Part shown: positions 35,254 through 43,659 of the stretch, in pieces
Numbering within the stretch: the stretch's first letter is position 1
Layout: every line of letters starts with the position of its first letter
Assembly: GCA_913056235.1 (NCBI GenBank)
Contig: CAJXMW010000001.1
Location: 186,001 to 250,000 of the forward strand
Direction: 5' to 3'
DNA: 64,000 bases
From: an uncultured Fodinibius sp.
Lineage (GTDB): Bacteria; Bacteroidota; Rhodothermia; Balneolales; Balneolaceae
Translations under genes and position numbers: made by a program
The notes under the pieces: generated by a model
Told to the model about the DNA's origin: nothing
The model's database searches: none
The model's input: only the letters and a program-made list of their open reading frames with translations

Positions 35254-35991
35254 ATGTTTGAAAAACAGTTTGAGCTAGGATATTTCGAAATGGGTCAACA
35301 TGGAGAAGCATCCCCTGTTACCATCTTAACGTTGTTGGAAGAAGCCGCAGCCGACCATTGTTTATCCATTGGACATAGCCTGTATGATCTTCTGGAAAAA
35401 GGAATCGGATGGGTTCTTCTATCGGGACGCATGGTGATGGAACGTTATCCTGTATACAAAGAAAAGATTACTGTCAAAACCTGGTTGTCTGATTTCAGAA
35501 CATTCAGAGGTACGCGAGAAAACCTAATTATGGGAGAAGAAGGTGATATTATTGGTAGAGCAAAGGGCTTCTGGTTGTTTTTTGATATAGAAAGAAGAAG
35601 ACCCGCCCGGATTTTTGATGAAATTCTTGACAGATGGGATATCAACCCCGAAGAAAGTATTGAAGTGGATAGTACTGAAGTAGAAGCTCTCGATTCGGCG
35701 TTATATAGGAATAAATTTTTCGTACACCGGTATGATATGGACTCAAACGAGCATGTCAGTAACCTGCGGTATTTGCAGTGGGCTATGGAGTCTATACCTA
35801 CTGAAATAAAAGATCACTGTTATCTCCACACTATTGATGGAAATTTTGTAGGAGAAGCTCAATATGGACATACCATTGAGTCCCTTGTTGAGCCAGATGG
35901 CCCTGAAAAAACGTTCATTCATACAATTCGAGACCTAGATGACAACCAGGTCTGCTCAACTGCAAGAACCGTATGGAAAGATTACAAATAA
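35254..35991 (+). CDS. Acyl-ACP thioesterase
   Basis: 245 residues made of two hot-dog folds. The first unit includes EEAAADHCLSIGHSLYDL and GWVLLSGRMVMERYP; the second begins around KFFVHRYDMDSNEHVSNLRYLQW, where the Asn-x-His pair (NEH) matches the catalytic D-N-x-H region of FatA/FatB-type enzymes. It releases free fatty acids from acyl carrier protein. It starts 20 bp after a strong hairpin and is probably a separate unit. A link to membrane lipid supply during stress is possible but not shown. Confidence 0.88.
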   Translation: MFEKQFELGYFEMGQHGEASPVTILTLLEEAAADHCLSIGHSLYDLLEKGIGWVLLSGRMVMERYPVYKEKITVKTWLSDFRTFRGTRENLIMGEEGDIIGRAKGFWLFFDIERRRPARIFDEILDRWDINPEESIEVDSTEVEALDSALYRNKFFVHRYDMDSNEHVSNLRYLQWAMESIPTEIKDHCYLHTIDGNFVGEAQYGHTIESLVEPDGPEKTFIHTIRDLDDNQVCSTARTVWKDYK

Positions 35992-36331
35992 ATCCTAAAA
36001 CAGAACCAGATTCTGAGTACAAGCAAAGGAACAATGTTTCCACCGACATCGCCCGAAATGTCAAAGAAACGAACAGATTCGGCGCCCGATCAGGAAAGGC
36101 ATTTCGCAATTTGAGCAAGGAAGTTTTAAGGAGGGGGCACTTGATGAAAAACAAAGCAAATGTAAACTCAACCGAAGAGAAACTGACTTTTAAAGTTGAA
36201 ATAAAATGTAACGAACCAACGAATCATTAACTGTATAATCCCCTGTACTATTTTTTACCTCTCAAGATTTACTAAAGACAAAAAGTGACTAATAGTAGGA
36301 ATTGATAGTCTTAAATACTTTGAATAAAGCT
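35992..36331. other. Intergenic gap with weak coding content
   Basis: 340 bp between the thioesterase and the DUF2249 gene. The only candidate is the very short frame at 36144-36230, listed separately. No hairpin, palindrome or known element is seen; the region just before 36332 is AT-rich as expected for a promoter. Confidence 0.4.
36144..36230 (+). CDS. Possible 28-residue small protein
   Basis: ATG 36144 is preceded by a strong AAGGAGGGGG nine bases upstream. It encodes 28 residues rich in Lys, Asn and Glu, including EEKLTFKVEIKCNE. The ribosome-binding site is the only support; length and composition cannot confirm it. Confidence 0.25.
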   Translation: MKNKANVNSTEEKLTFKVEIKCNEPTNH

Positions 36332-37075
36332 ATGAGTAACACAACACAAGAACTGGATGTACGCAATCTTATTCCCATTAAACGACATGAAAAACTCCTA
36401 AAGCTTTTCAAAGAGCTACCCGTCGGAGAAAGCTTTACTTTCATTAATGACCACGATCCCAAGCCTCTGTACTACGAGTTTCGATCGATATACGGAAATG
36501 TAATTGGCTGGGAGTATCTGCAGCGTGGCGGACAAGAATGGAAAGTAAAAGTGACACGAACCGAGGAGTCAAAGGGACGCGAATTTGAGGAGATTTCAAC
36601 CCTGATGGACCTGCGCGAAGCTGATAAAAAAGACTGGAAGCATATTGTTTTCCACCGCTATGGCATGATGATGAAAGGAGATACGATGGAACTGATTGCT
36701 AAAGATAACCTCGAAGAGATTCAGAACATTTTTAGTAAAAAATTCACAAATGAATATAAGTGGGAAAATAAAAAGGAAGAGCCGGGTAAATATATCGCCC
36801 ACATCACCAAAAAAGAAACCGGTGACGGTATTGCTGCAGATGATATAAGTGTTGTAAATAAGTTCGATGTCCGCCCACATCCACCGGCCAAACGGCACGA
36901 TATGATTTTTGAAGCTTTTGAAGCCTTGGAACCGGGCGAAGCATTTGTATTTACCAATGACCACGATCCCAAACCGTTGTACTATCAGATGGAAGCGGAA
37001 AGTAAAGAACCGTTTGAATGGGAATACCTGCTGGCTATGCCCGAGGAATGGAAGGTAAAGGTCACAAAACAATAA
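36332..37075 (+). CDS. DUF2249 protein with three tandem units
   Basis: 247 residues from ATG 36332 (an upstream in-frame TTG at 36302 is less likely). Units 1 and 3 (about 8-75 and 178-247) are plain DUF2249 domains: LDVRNLIPIKRHEKLLKLF with NDHDPKPLYYEF, and FDVRPHPPAKRHDMIFEAF with NDHDPKPLYYQM. The middle segment (about 87-165) follows the same secondary pattern, LMDLREADKKDWKHIVFHRY ... YKWENKKEEPGKYIAHITK, but lacks HDPKP, so it looks like a diverged copy. Function is unknown. It lies just before a Cys-rich secreted protein and the nirK-like gene, suggesting a link to nitrogen-oxide or copper chemistry. Confidence 0.85.
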   Translation: MSNTTQELDVRNLIPIKRHEKLLKLFKELPVGESFTFINDHDPKPLYYEFRSIYGNVIGWEYLQRGGQEWKVKVTRTEESKGREFEEISTLMDLREADKKDWKHIVFHRYGMMMKGDTMELIAKDNLEEIQNIFSKKFTNEYKWENKKEEPGKYIAHITKKETGDGIAADDISVVNKFDVRPHPPAKRHDMIFEAFEALEPGEAFVFTNDHDPKPLYYQMEAESKEPFEWEYLLAMPEEWKVKVTKQ

Positions 37076-37187
37076 TACTGGTGTCACGGAGACCGACAAT
37101 ATTTAACAAAAAAGATTAAAGAGTATTTTGTCTTAATTAAAATAATGCCTATACTCCTTCAGAGACAATAAACACGTAGGCGATGAC

Positions 37188-37547
37188 ATGAAGAAAATAT
37201 ACTCGATCATATTACTTTTTACTTTCACAGTTGGCACGTTACAGCCGATCATGCCAATGATCGAGTATCAGCTTTTTAAGGGCGATCTCATTGAGCTATT
37301 GGCTGGAAATGGCTGCCCGTCCGAAAAGTCTTGCGACATGATTCAGTGCTTTTCGGATGTCGATTGCCCCAGCTGTGACCACAATCAAAAACTTCTGGAT
37401 ACAAACTACTATCCCCTGGCATTGAGAATCACTACTGTTCCTGATCCCCGTGTCTTTCTGATCGGTAAAAGTTTTGACCTCCCTATTGCCAATAACGTCA
37501 CAAGCCCCACGATACTCCCAAAGCCTCCACCTCCGTGGTTGGGCTAA
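37188..37547 (+). CDS. Small Cys-rich secreted protein upstream of nirK-like gene
   Basis: 119 residues with a signal peptide or anchor (about 1-20). Five Cys lie in a short stretch (about residues 44-66: GCPSEKSC, IQC, VDCPSC), able to bind a metal. The C-terminus is PTILPKPPPPWLG, Pro-rich like other small secreted proteins next to metal or TonB loci of this phylum. No named family is recognised. It is 128 bp before the nirK-like gene and may be a copper-handling partner; this is inference. Confidence 0.65.
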   Translation: MKKIYSIILLFTFTVGTLQPIMPMIEYQLFKGDLIELLAGNGCPSEKSCDMIQCFSDVDCPSCDHNQKLLDTNYYPLALRITTVPDPRVFLIGKSFDLPIANNVTSPTILPKPPPPWLG

Positions 37548-37675
37548 CATCCGTGGATTCAGTGAGCTATTCGTCTTGCATGATGAAGAAAGAGGATTCG
37601 CTCATCCACAGATATTACACACAATGCTTCATCACCAAATTTTAGCTCACTAACATCTTAAGACAAGGTATAACT

Positions 37676-38863
37676 ATGAATTTTTTGAAATACACACTTC
37701 TCTCGGCCGGACTATTTCTGGCAATGAGCCTATCCACGGCCTTTGCACAAGGGAACGAACAACAAAAAGCAGAATATAAAATTGGAGATAACTGGTACGG
37801 ACTACCGGATGCCAAGATCTTTCAGGAAGATTACGACGGGCCACCGGTTGTGGGTAATCATATTACCAAGTTGCCGAATGTAGCTCCGCTTGAAGAAGGC
37901 AACCAGACCCACGACATCCGTATGGATATTGTGGCGCAGGAAGTTGAGGTTGCTCCGGATATCCGCTACAAAGCCTGGACGTTTGGCGGATCAGTACCCG
38001 GGCCAGTCATTCACGTTCGTCAAGGTGATAAAATTAACTTTACGATGAAAAACCGATCCCATGAAAAAGTATCGGTTTCGCAGCCGGCCAAAGGAGGCTC
38101 GATGTTCCTCGAGCAGCTGAGCAATAACAATATGCAGAAGCCCAAGGCAGTTGCCCAGCCGATGATGCACTCGATGGACTTCCATGCAGGTACCGTTGCT
38201 GCTAATGATAAATGGCAAAACGTGCCTCCGGGAATGTCTATTCAATTTGAATGGATCGCCAACTATCCCGGTGTTTACATCTATCACTGTGGAACACCAC
38301 CGGTGCTTCAGCACATGTCCATGGGACAGTATGGCGTTGTCATCGTATCGCCCAAAGAAGGATATCCGACAGACGAACAGGTAGACAAGGAGTTTGCCGT
38401 GGTGCAATCTGAATTTTATTTGAAGCAAAAGCAAACCGAAGAAGACTCCAGTCTGTATGAAGAAGGTGGCGAAAAACCAACCTCGCTTTATGAGCTGGAT
38501 TATGACGCAGCTATGAAAAAACAGCCGACCATTGTTGCCTTTAACGGGCACCAGAATGCTATGATGGACAATCCATTAAAAGTGAAAAAAGGCGACCGCG
38601 TGCGACTGTACATGCTCAATGTAGGTCCCACAGATGTAGCGAGCACCCACGTCATTGGCGCTATCTTCGACCGCGTATGGTACGAGGGCAATATTCAAAA
38701 CGAATGGCGCGGCATGCAGACTGTATTGCTCGGTGCAAGCAACGGGGCCGTTCTGGAATTTATCGTTCCTGAAAACGGGCACTACGTTCTGGTTGATCAC
38801 GAAATGGCCGACGCTGAAAAAGGTGCCAAAGGCCTGATCGTCACCGAAAATGAATCCAAATAA
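37676..38863 (+). CDS. nirK: NirK/AniA-like two-domain multicopper nitrite reductase
   Basis: 395 residues with a signal peptide (ends TAFAQ). Two cupredoxin domains carry the ligand set: His165 (type 1) and His170 (type 2) with catalytic-type Asp168 in HSMDFH; His204 and Cys205 in YHCG; His213; catalytic-type His325 in STHVIG; and type 2 His375 in VDHEMAD. This is the AniA-like (class II) pattern. At the axial type 1 position, five residues after His213, where NirK has Met, there is Gln218 (HMSMGQYG). About 30 extra residues precede HSMDFH. It likely reduces nitrite to NO with electrons from the azurin next to it. An oxidase role cannot be ruled out. The 128-bp upstream gap contains AGTGAGCTA/TAGCTCACT. 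Confidence 0.8.
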   Translation: MNFLKYTLLSAGLFLAMSLSTAFAQGNEQQKAEYKIGDNWYGLPDAKIFQEDYDGPPVVGNHITKLPNVAPLEEGNQTHDIRMDIVAQEVEVAPDIRYKAWTFGGSVPGPVIHVRQGDKINFTMKNRSHEKVSVSQPAKGGSMFLEQLSNNNMQKPKAVAQPMMHSMDFHAGTVAANDKWQNVPPGMSIQFEWIANYPGVYIYHCGTPPVLQHMSMGQYGVVIVSPKEGYPTDEQVDKEFAVVQSEFYLKQKQTEEDSSLYEEGGEKPTSLYELDYDAAMKKQPTIVAFNGHQNAMMDNPLKVKKGDRVRLYMLNVGPTDVASTHVIGAIFDRVWYEGNIQNEWRGMQTVLLGASNGAVLEFIVPENGHYVLVDHEMADAEKGAKGLIVTENESK

Positions 38864-38898
38864 TTTTACATAACTCAACTATTAAATCATACAACACT

Positions 38899-39393
38899 AT
38901 GAAATCTCTCCGAAAAATAACTGCACTTTTCACCCTCTTGTTAATGCCCTTTTTAGCGGCCAATGCGTTTAATACCCAAACTGATGGCCCGGATGAGGAC
39001 GTTCGTACTATCAAGATCAAGGGTACCGACCAGATGAAGTTCGATGTGACTGAAATCAACGCAGTACCGGGTGAAAAAATCCGTATTGTCTTAACAACCG
39101 TGAGCAAGCTGCCTAAAATGGCAATGTCTCACAATGTAGTTGTACTTAAAAAAGGAGCAGATGCAGAAGCATTTGCCAACGCATCAGCCATGGCCCGCGA
39201 CAACGACTATATCGCGCCGGACATGAAAGATCAGATTATTGCCGCAACGGCATTGGCCGGAGGGGGTGACACGGTTGAAATCACCTTTACTGTGCCAGAA
39301 GATGCAGGATCCTATACCTACATCTGCTCGTTCCCAGGCCATTATTTGGGTGGGATGAAGGGTACACTGAATGTAAAAAAACCTTCCAGCTAA
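38899..39393 (+). CDS. Azurin-like blue copper protein
   Basis: 164 residues with a signal peptide (about 1-24, ending ANAF). Ligands are His78 (MSHNVV), Cys143, His148 and Met153 in CSFPGHYLGGMKG, the azurin arrangement with one additional residue before the Met. LAGGGDTVEITFTVPE precedes it. It carries electrons in the periplasm. The gene is 35 bp after the nirK-like gene, so it is almost certainly its co-transcribed electron donor. A stem-loop follows it. Confidence 0.9.
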   Translation: MKSLRKITALFTLLLMPFLAANAFNTQTDGPDEDVRTIKIKGTDQMKFDVTEINAVPGEKIRIVLTTVSKLPKMAMSHNVVVLKKGADAEAFANASAMARDNDYIAPDMKDQIIAATALAGGGDTVEITFTVPEDAGSYTYICSFPGHYLGGMKGTLNVKKPSS

Positions 39394-39414
39394 TAGCTAG
39401 CTGATGTCATACAA

Positions 39415-39448
39415 ACAAAGGGTGGTCGTTCACGGCTGCCCTTTGTTA
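39415..39448 (+). terminator. Stem-loop after the azurin gene
   Basis: ACAAAGGG and CCCTTTGT pair, with a G/C-rich loop, about 22 bp after the azurin stop. The tail is TATATAACT, poor in T, so termination is likely but not textbook. Confidence 0.6.
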
Positions 39449-39495
39449 TATAACTTTCAAAACAGATTTAGTTCATGAACTGCTAGATAATTGAC

Positions 39496-39512
39496 GCTGA
39501 AACAAATTCAGC
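39496..39512. repeat. Short CTGAA...TTCAG palindrome
   Basis: GCTGAA-ACAAA-TTCAGC, a 6-bp hairpin in the gap before the CopD-like gene. The arms match the palindromes at 12582-12628 and, less closely, 30260-30280, suggesting a minimal member of the same intergenic family. Confidence 0.35.
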
Positions 39513-39548
39513 AAGATATTTATTTTTCAAATTCTCAACTAATTCTGC

Positions 39549-40040
39549 ATGTATTATCTTTCCGTCTTCATTCACATTCTCTCGGCTATCTTTTGGATTG
39601 GGGGCATGCTGTTTACCGCCGCCGTACTCGTCCCGGCCTCACGCCACCAGCTTCTGACTGATAAAAAAGGAGCATTCTTCGCATTGGTTGGTAGAAAATT
39701 CAGCCGTATTTCGTGGCTACTGTTTATCATTTTGATCATCACCGGCATCACCAATCTGCTAGCCCGTGGCTATGATTTTGCTGACTTGACCACTTCAACA
39801 TTCTGGAACAGTAGCTTTGGCCAGCCCTTGTTTATCAAGCTGCATCTTTTTGGCCTCGTGCTGATCCTCAGCGGCATTCACGATTTTTATGCTGGTCCCA
39901 GAGCTGCCGAACTGATGGACAGTCATCCGGAAAGTGCAAAGACAAAAACATTCCGAAAACTATCGAGCTGGATAGGACGGATAAACCTGCTACTGGGGCT
40001 CAGCATCCTTTATTATGCCATGCAGCTTCTACGAGGATAA
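39549..40040 (+). CDS. CopD-like integral membrane protein
   Basis: 163 residues with four membrane helices. FIHILSAIFWIGGMLFTAAVLVPA at the start (key part HILSAIFWIGGMLF) and FIKLHLFGLVLILSGIHDFY carry His and Trp residues as in the CopD/DUF4149 type of membrane protein, thought to handle copper or heme. It follows the azurin and is convergent with the Czc operon (24 bp between stops). Metal binding is not proven. Confidence 0.72.
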   Translation: MYYLSVFIHILSAIFWIGGMLFTAAVLVPASRHQLLTDKKGAFFALVGRKFSRISWLLFIILIITGITNLLARGYDFADLTTSTFWNSSFGQPLFIKLHLFGLVLILSGIHDFYAGPRAAELMDSHPESAKTKTFRKLSSWIGRINLLLGLSILYYAMQLLRG

Positions 40041-40064
40041 ATCTGCAAATGGTATCCGCAATTG

Positions 40065-40535
40065 CTATTCATCTATTCTAACCGTGGTATGCGCCTCGGG
40101 ATGACGAATTTGGCCTCCTTCGTAGGCTGTATATAGCAGGGCGCCCACTGCGGCCAAGGCAGCAACTAACAAAACACCCATCAGTACATTTTTGTAACGA
40201 AGGTTATAGTTCGCCACAAACAAGCTTACCAAGGCCAGCCCTCCTGTGATAAACGAAAACCACATCGCAATTTCTGCCGCCTCCTCATGATCGTGGATCG
40301 CATCATGGGATATCGAAGTCGCATACTCTTCCAGAACCTCCTCGGCGCCTTCCCCGGTTTCAACTGCGATGTAGCTGGTGATCGCCCCCAGCACAAACAA
40401 CACCATCGCAATTTTTTGAATGGAATCCTTCTTTTTCCAGAGTCCCCAGCCCAAAATCAGCAAGCCAAATAGCATACTAAAGATTGGGAAATGATTGATT
40501 GTCAGGTGTAAATAAGCATCATTCATGACAGACAC
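40065..40535 (-). CDS. DUF2231-like membrane protein at the end of the Czc operon
   Basis: 156 residues with four helices. YLHLTINHFPIFSMLFGLLILGWG carries the NHFPI motif (about residues 14-18) found in DUF2231-like and cytochrome b-related small membrane proteins, and a His-rich loop ISHDAIHDHEEAAEIA follows. It is 16 bp after the RND permease stop and so probably in the same transcript. Its role in metal export is unknown; heme or metal binding by the His residues is possible. Confidence 0.72.
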   Translation of the reverse strand: MSVMNDAYLHLTINHFPIFSMLFGLLILGWGLWKKKDSIQKIAMVLFVLGAITSYIAVETGEGAEEVLEEYATSISHDAIHDHEEAAEIAMWFSFITGGLALVSLFVANYNLRYKNVLMGVLLVAALAAVGALLYTAYEGGQIRHPEAHTTVRIDE

Positions 40536-40551
40536 CTCTTTTAGTTAATAG

Positions 40552-43500
40552 TTAGAATACTTCATCTTTAGCAACCAGTTCTTTGCCTTTCTCCATCCAG
40601 TGATAGATAGTGGGTAAGACCAGCAATGTAAGGAGTGTTGCCGTAACCAACCCGCCAACTACCACCGAAGCCAACGGACGCTGGACTTCTGAGCCAGGCC
40701 CTACGTTGAACGCCATCGGTATAAATCCGAGGCTCGCTACCAGGGCCGTCATCAACACAGGTCGCAGGCGGTCACTGGCACCTTTGATGACCGCTGTTTT
40801 TAAATCCTCACCCTCTTTGCGCAGATCGTTGAGATGAGAAACCAACACGATTCCGTTGAGTACAGCTACTCCAAACAGGGCCACAAAACCAATACTGGCC
40901 GACACAGACAAATACAGCCCCCGCATCCATAGTATAAAGATACCCCCGGACAGGGCCAGCGGGAGATTCAGGAATATCAGCATGGTAAAGCGAAACTTGC
41001 CAAACATCATGTAGAGCAGTCCAATTATTATCAACAGCGAAATGGGCACCACAATGAACAAGTGATTCATAGCCCGCTGCTGATTCTCAAACGATCCGCC
41101 ATACTCAATAAAGTAGCCTGCTGGAATATCAACCTTTTCGTCAATAGCTTCCTGCAAGTTCGACACGTAGGTTCCCACGTCGATGCCCGAAATGTTGATC
41201 CCGAGAATAGCACGCCGCCATCCGTTCTCACGTGAAATCTGTCGCGGCCCCTCTTCGGCATAAATATCAGCCACCTCTTTCAATGGAATATATCCGCCGC
41301 CCGGTAATTGCAGGGGCACATCCATAATATCTTGGAAATCGCTCCGCAAATTCTTGGGCAGTCGAACATTGATATCAAATCGGCGCTGCCCCTCGAAAAT
41401 CTGTCCGGCGTCACTGCCACCAATACCGGTCTCAATAACATTCTGCACGTCATTCACATTGAGCCCATACGAAGCCACCGCTTCGCGATCAATTTTAATA
41501 TTGTAATATGGCTGACCACTACCCTGCTCTAATAAGAAGTTCTCCGTTCCCTCAACCTCATCCAAAATACCGGATATCCGACGCCCTACTGCATTCAGGG
41601 TATCCAACTCTTCGCCAAACACCTTAACAGCAAGGTCTGATTTTACGCCGCTGGTCAACTCATCCACCCGCATGGCAATGGGCTGAGTAAAGTTGTATGA
41701 CAAACCGGGTTCGGTTTCCAGGTAGGGTCTTATCTGATCGATAATATCCTGCTTGCTCATACCTTCGCGCCATTGATCACGGGGGTGCAGCATCACCCAG
41801 ACATCCGTCTGATGAACCCCCATCCAGTCATTGGCCAGATCGGAGCGGCCCGTTTTGGGGACAACCGTCCTTATCTCAGGAATATTCTTGGTTATTTTTC
41901 CGGCCAACCAGTTGGCGTTTTCCACGGATTCATCAAGCGTCACCGACGGCATACGCACCTGCTCAATAAGGATAGAACCTTCATCAAGTTCGGGCAGAAA
42001 CTGCGTTCCCAGAAACGGCATAAGCGCCATGGAAATCCCAAAAACCACCACGGCAGAACCGATCGTAATCGCTTTCTTGTCCAGGCTCTTTTCTAGGAAC
42101 TTTTCGTAGCGGGGTTTCAGCCAGTTGATGACGTAATTTTTGCGCGTTTTTACGCCGTTTCGAAACACCAAGGCCGAAATGGCAGGCACATATACCAGCG
42201 CCAGGATCAGCGATCCCAGTACGGCAGCACCCACCGTAATGGCCATTGGGCGGTACAAAATGCCCTCCATGCCGGAGAACGTCATCACCGGTACATACAC
42301 CATTAGAATAATTAATACGCCATAGAAAATAGGTCGGGCCACTTCGTGAGCGGCTTCACGGATAATAACGAGTTTCGATTTGTCGGATTTATCGCTGTTT
42401 AGTTTTTCTACGATATTCTCCACCATCACCACGGATCCATCCACTACCATCCCAAAGTCAATAGCTCCAAGACTCATCAGGTTGGCCGCCAGCCCGAGCT
42501 GATCCATACCAATGAAGGCAAACAGCATCGACAATGGAATAACCGCCGCGACAATAATGGCCCCCGTAATTTCTCCCAGCAACAGCAGCAGCACGGCAAT
42601 CACAAAAAATCCACCTTCCACCAGGTTTGTAACAATGGTATCGGTGGTACGATCGATGAGATCGGATTGATCATAAAATTTTTCAATGGATACACCTTCG
42701 GGCAAGCTCTTGTTCACTTCGGCAAACTTCTTATCCATTTTATTGATCACTTCGCGACCGTTGGCGCCCCGAAGCATCATTACAATACCCGTAACAATCT
42801 CACCATTACCGTCTTGCGTAACAGCCCCCTGGCGCAACTGCCGACCGATACTCACATCAGCCACATCTTTGACATAGATCGGACGATCCTCGGTACGCTT
42901 CACAATTATATTTTCGATATTCTTGGTGTCCGAAATCTGTCCGAACCCACGAACGATATACTGCTCCCGGTTATGCTCAAGGTAATTACCCCCGGAAACA
43001 CTGTTATTATTTTTGATGGCCTCGGTTAAATCCTTCAGTCCAATTCCAAAATTGCGAAGCTTATCGGGATTCACAGCCACTTCAAATTGCTTGACAAAGC
43101 CACCGAATGAATTTATTTCAGTAACACCGTCCACTGTTTTAAGCTGAGGGGCGATCAGCCAATCCTGAATGGTACGAAGTTCCGTAAGTGAGCGATTTTC
43201 ACCGCGAACGACGTACTGCACAATTTCGCCCATAGCCGTTGATATTGGCCCAAGGTTGGGGGTCGACACGCCATCCGGCAACTCCTCGGAGATACTCTGT
43301 ACGCGCTGACTCACCTGCTGGCGGGCAAAATAGATATCCGTTCCCTCTTCAAATAGAACCGTCACCGCCGAGAGTCCGAATTGTGAAATCGAACGCACCT
43401 CCTTCACATTCGGCAAGCCGTTCATCGATGTTTCAATCGGATAGCTTACCAGCCGCTCTACGTCATAAGGCGAATATTGCCCTGCCTTGGTAATGACCAG

Positions 43501-43641
43501 TACCTGCGTTGGAGTTACATCGGGCTGGGAGTTTATGGGGATGTTCGAAAGAGAAAAAATACCCCCGGCCGCCATCAACAAAACCAGCGACAGCGCAACA
43601 AATTTCTGTTTGAGACTAAAATCAATAATGCTCTTTAACAT
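40552..43641 (-). CDS. czcA: HME-type RND heavy-metal efflux permease (CzcA-like)
   Basis: 1029 residues. The first helix begins near residue 12, and the porter motif VERLVSYPIETSMNGLPNVK is present. The diagnostic segment of helix 4 reads DFGMVVDGSVVMVEN (Asp395, Asp401, Glu408), the DFGxxxDGxxxxVEN pattern of the Czc (HME1-type) transporters for divalent Zn, Co and Cd. Cu/Ag exporters (CusA) have AIGxxxDAAxxxIEN instead. Divalent-metal export is therefore favoured despite the copper genes nearby. It exports metal from periplasm or cytosol with the adaptor and TolC partners encoded upstream. Confidence 0.88.
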   Translation of the reverse strand: MLKSIIDFSLKQKFVALSLVLLMAAGGIFSLSNIPINSQPDVTPTQVLVITKAGQYSPYDVERLVSYPIETSMNGLPNVKEVRSISQFGLSAVTVLFEEGTDIYFARQQVSQRVQSISEELPDGVSTPNLGPISTAMGEIVQYVVRGENRSLTELRTIQDWLIAPQLKTVDGVTEINSFGGFVKQFEVAVNPDKLRNFGIGLKDLTEAIKNNNSVSGGNYLEHNREQYIVRGFGQISDTKNIENIIVKRTEDRPIYVKDVADVSIGRQLRQGAVTQDGNGEIVTGIVMMLRGANGREVINKMDKKFAEVNKSLPEGVSIEKFYDQSDLIDRTTDTIVTNLVEGGFFVIAVLLLLLGEITGAIIVAAVIPLSMLFAFIGMDQLGLAANLMSLGAIDFGMVVDGSVVMVENIVEKLNSDKSDKSKLVIIREAAHEVARPIFYGVLIILMVYVPVMTFSGMEGILYRPMAITVGAAVLGSLILALVYVPAISALVFRNGVKTRKNYVINWLKPRYEKFLEKSLDKKAITIGSAVVVFGISMALMPFLGTQFLPELDEGSILIEQVRMPSVTLDESVENANWLAGKITKNIPEIRTVVPKTGRSDLANDWMGVHQTDVWVMLHPRDQWREGMSKQDIIDQIRPYLETEPGLSYNFTQPIAMRVDELTSGVKSDLAVKVFGEELDTLNAVGRRISGILDEVEGTENFLLEQGSGQPYYNIKIDREAVASYGLNVNDVQNVIETGIGGSDAGQIFEGQRRFDINVRLPKNLRSDFQDIMDVPLQLPGGGYIPLKEVADIYAEEGPRQISRENGWRRAILGINISGIDVGTYVSNLQEAIDEKVDIPAGYFIEYGGSFENQQRAMNHLFIVVPISLLIIIGLLYMMFGKFRFTMLIFLNLPLALSGGIFILWMRGLYLSVSASIGFVALFGVAVLNGIVLVSHLNDLRKEGEDLKTAVIKGASDRLRPVLMTALVASLGFIPMAFNVGPGSEVQRPLASVVVGGLVTATLLTLLVLPTIYHWMEKGKELVAKDEVF

Positions 43642-43659
43642 GGTCGATATAGCTATAAG

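Noticed and set aside
35973-36230. 85-residue frame overlapping the thioesterase end
   Set aside because: It begins inside the thioesterase gene without a ribosome-binding site; only its last 28 codons have a plausible start and are listed with low confidence.
37548-37675. Long hairpin upstream of nirK (AGTGAGCTA with TAGCTCACT)
   Set aside because: The arms are about 75 bp apart and pairing does not extend beyond nine bases, so it is noted with the gene only.
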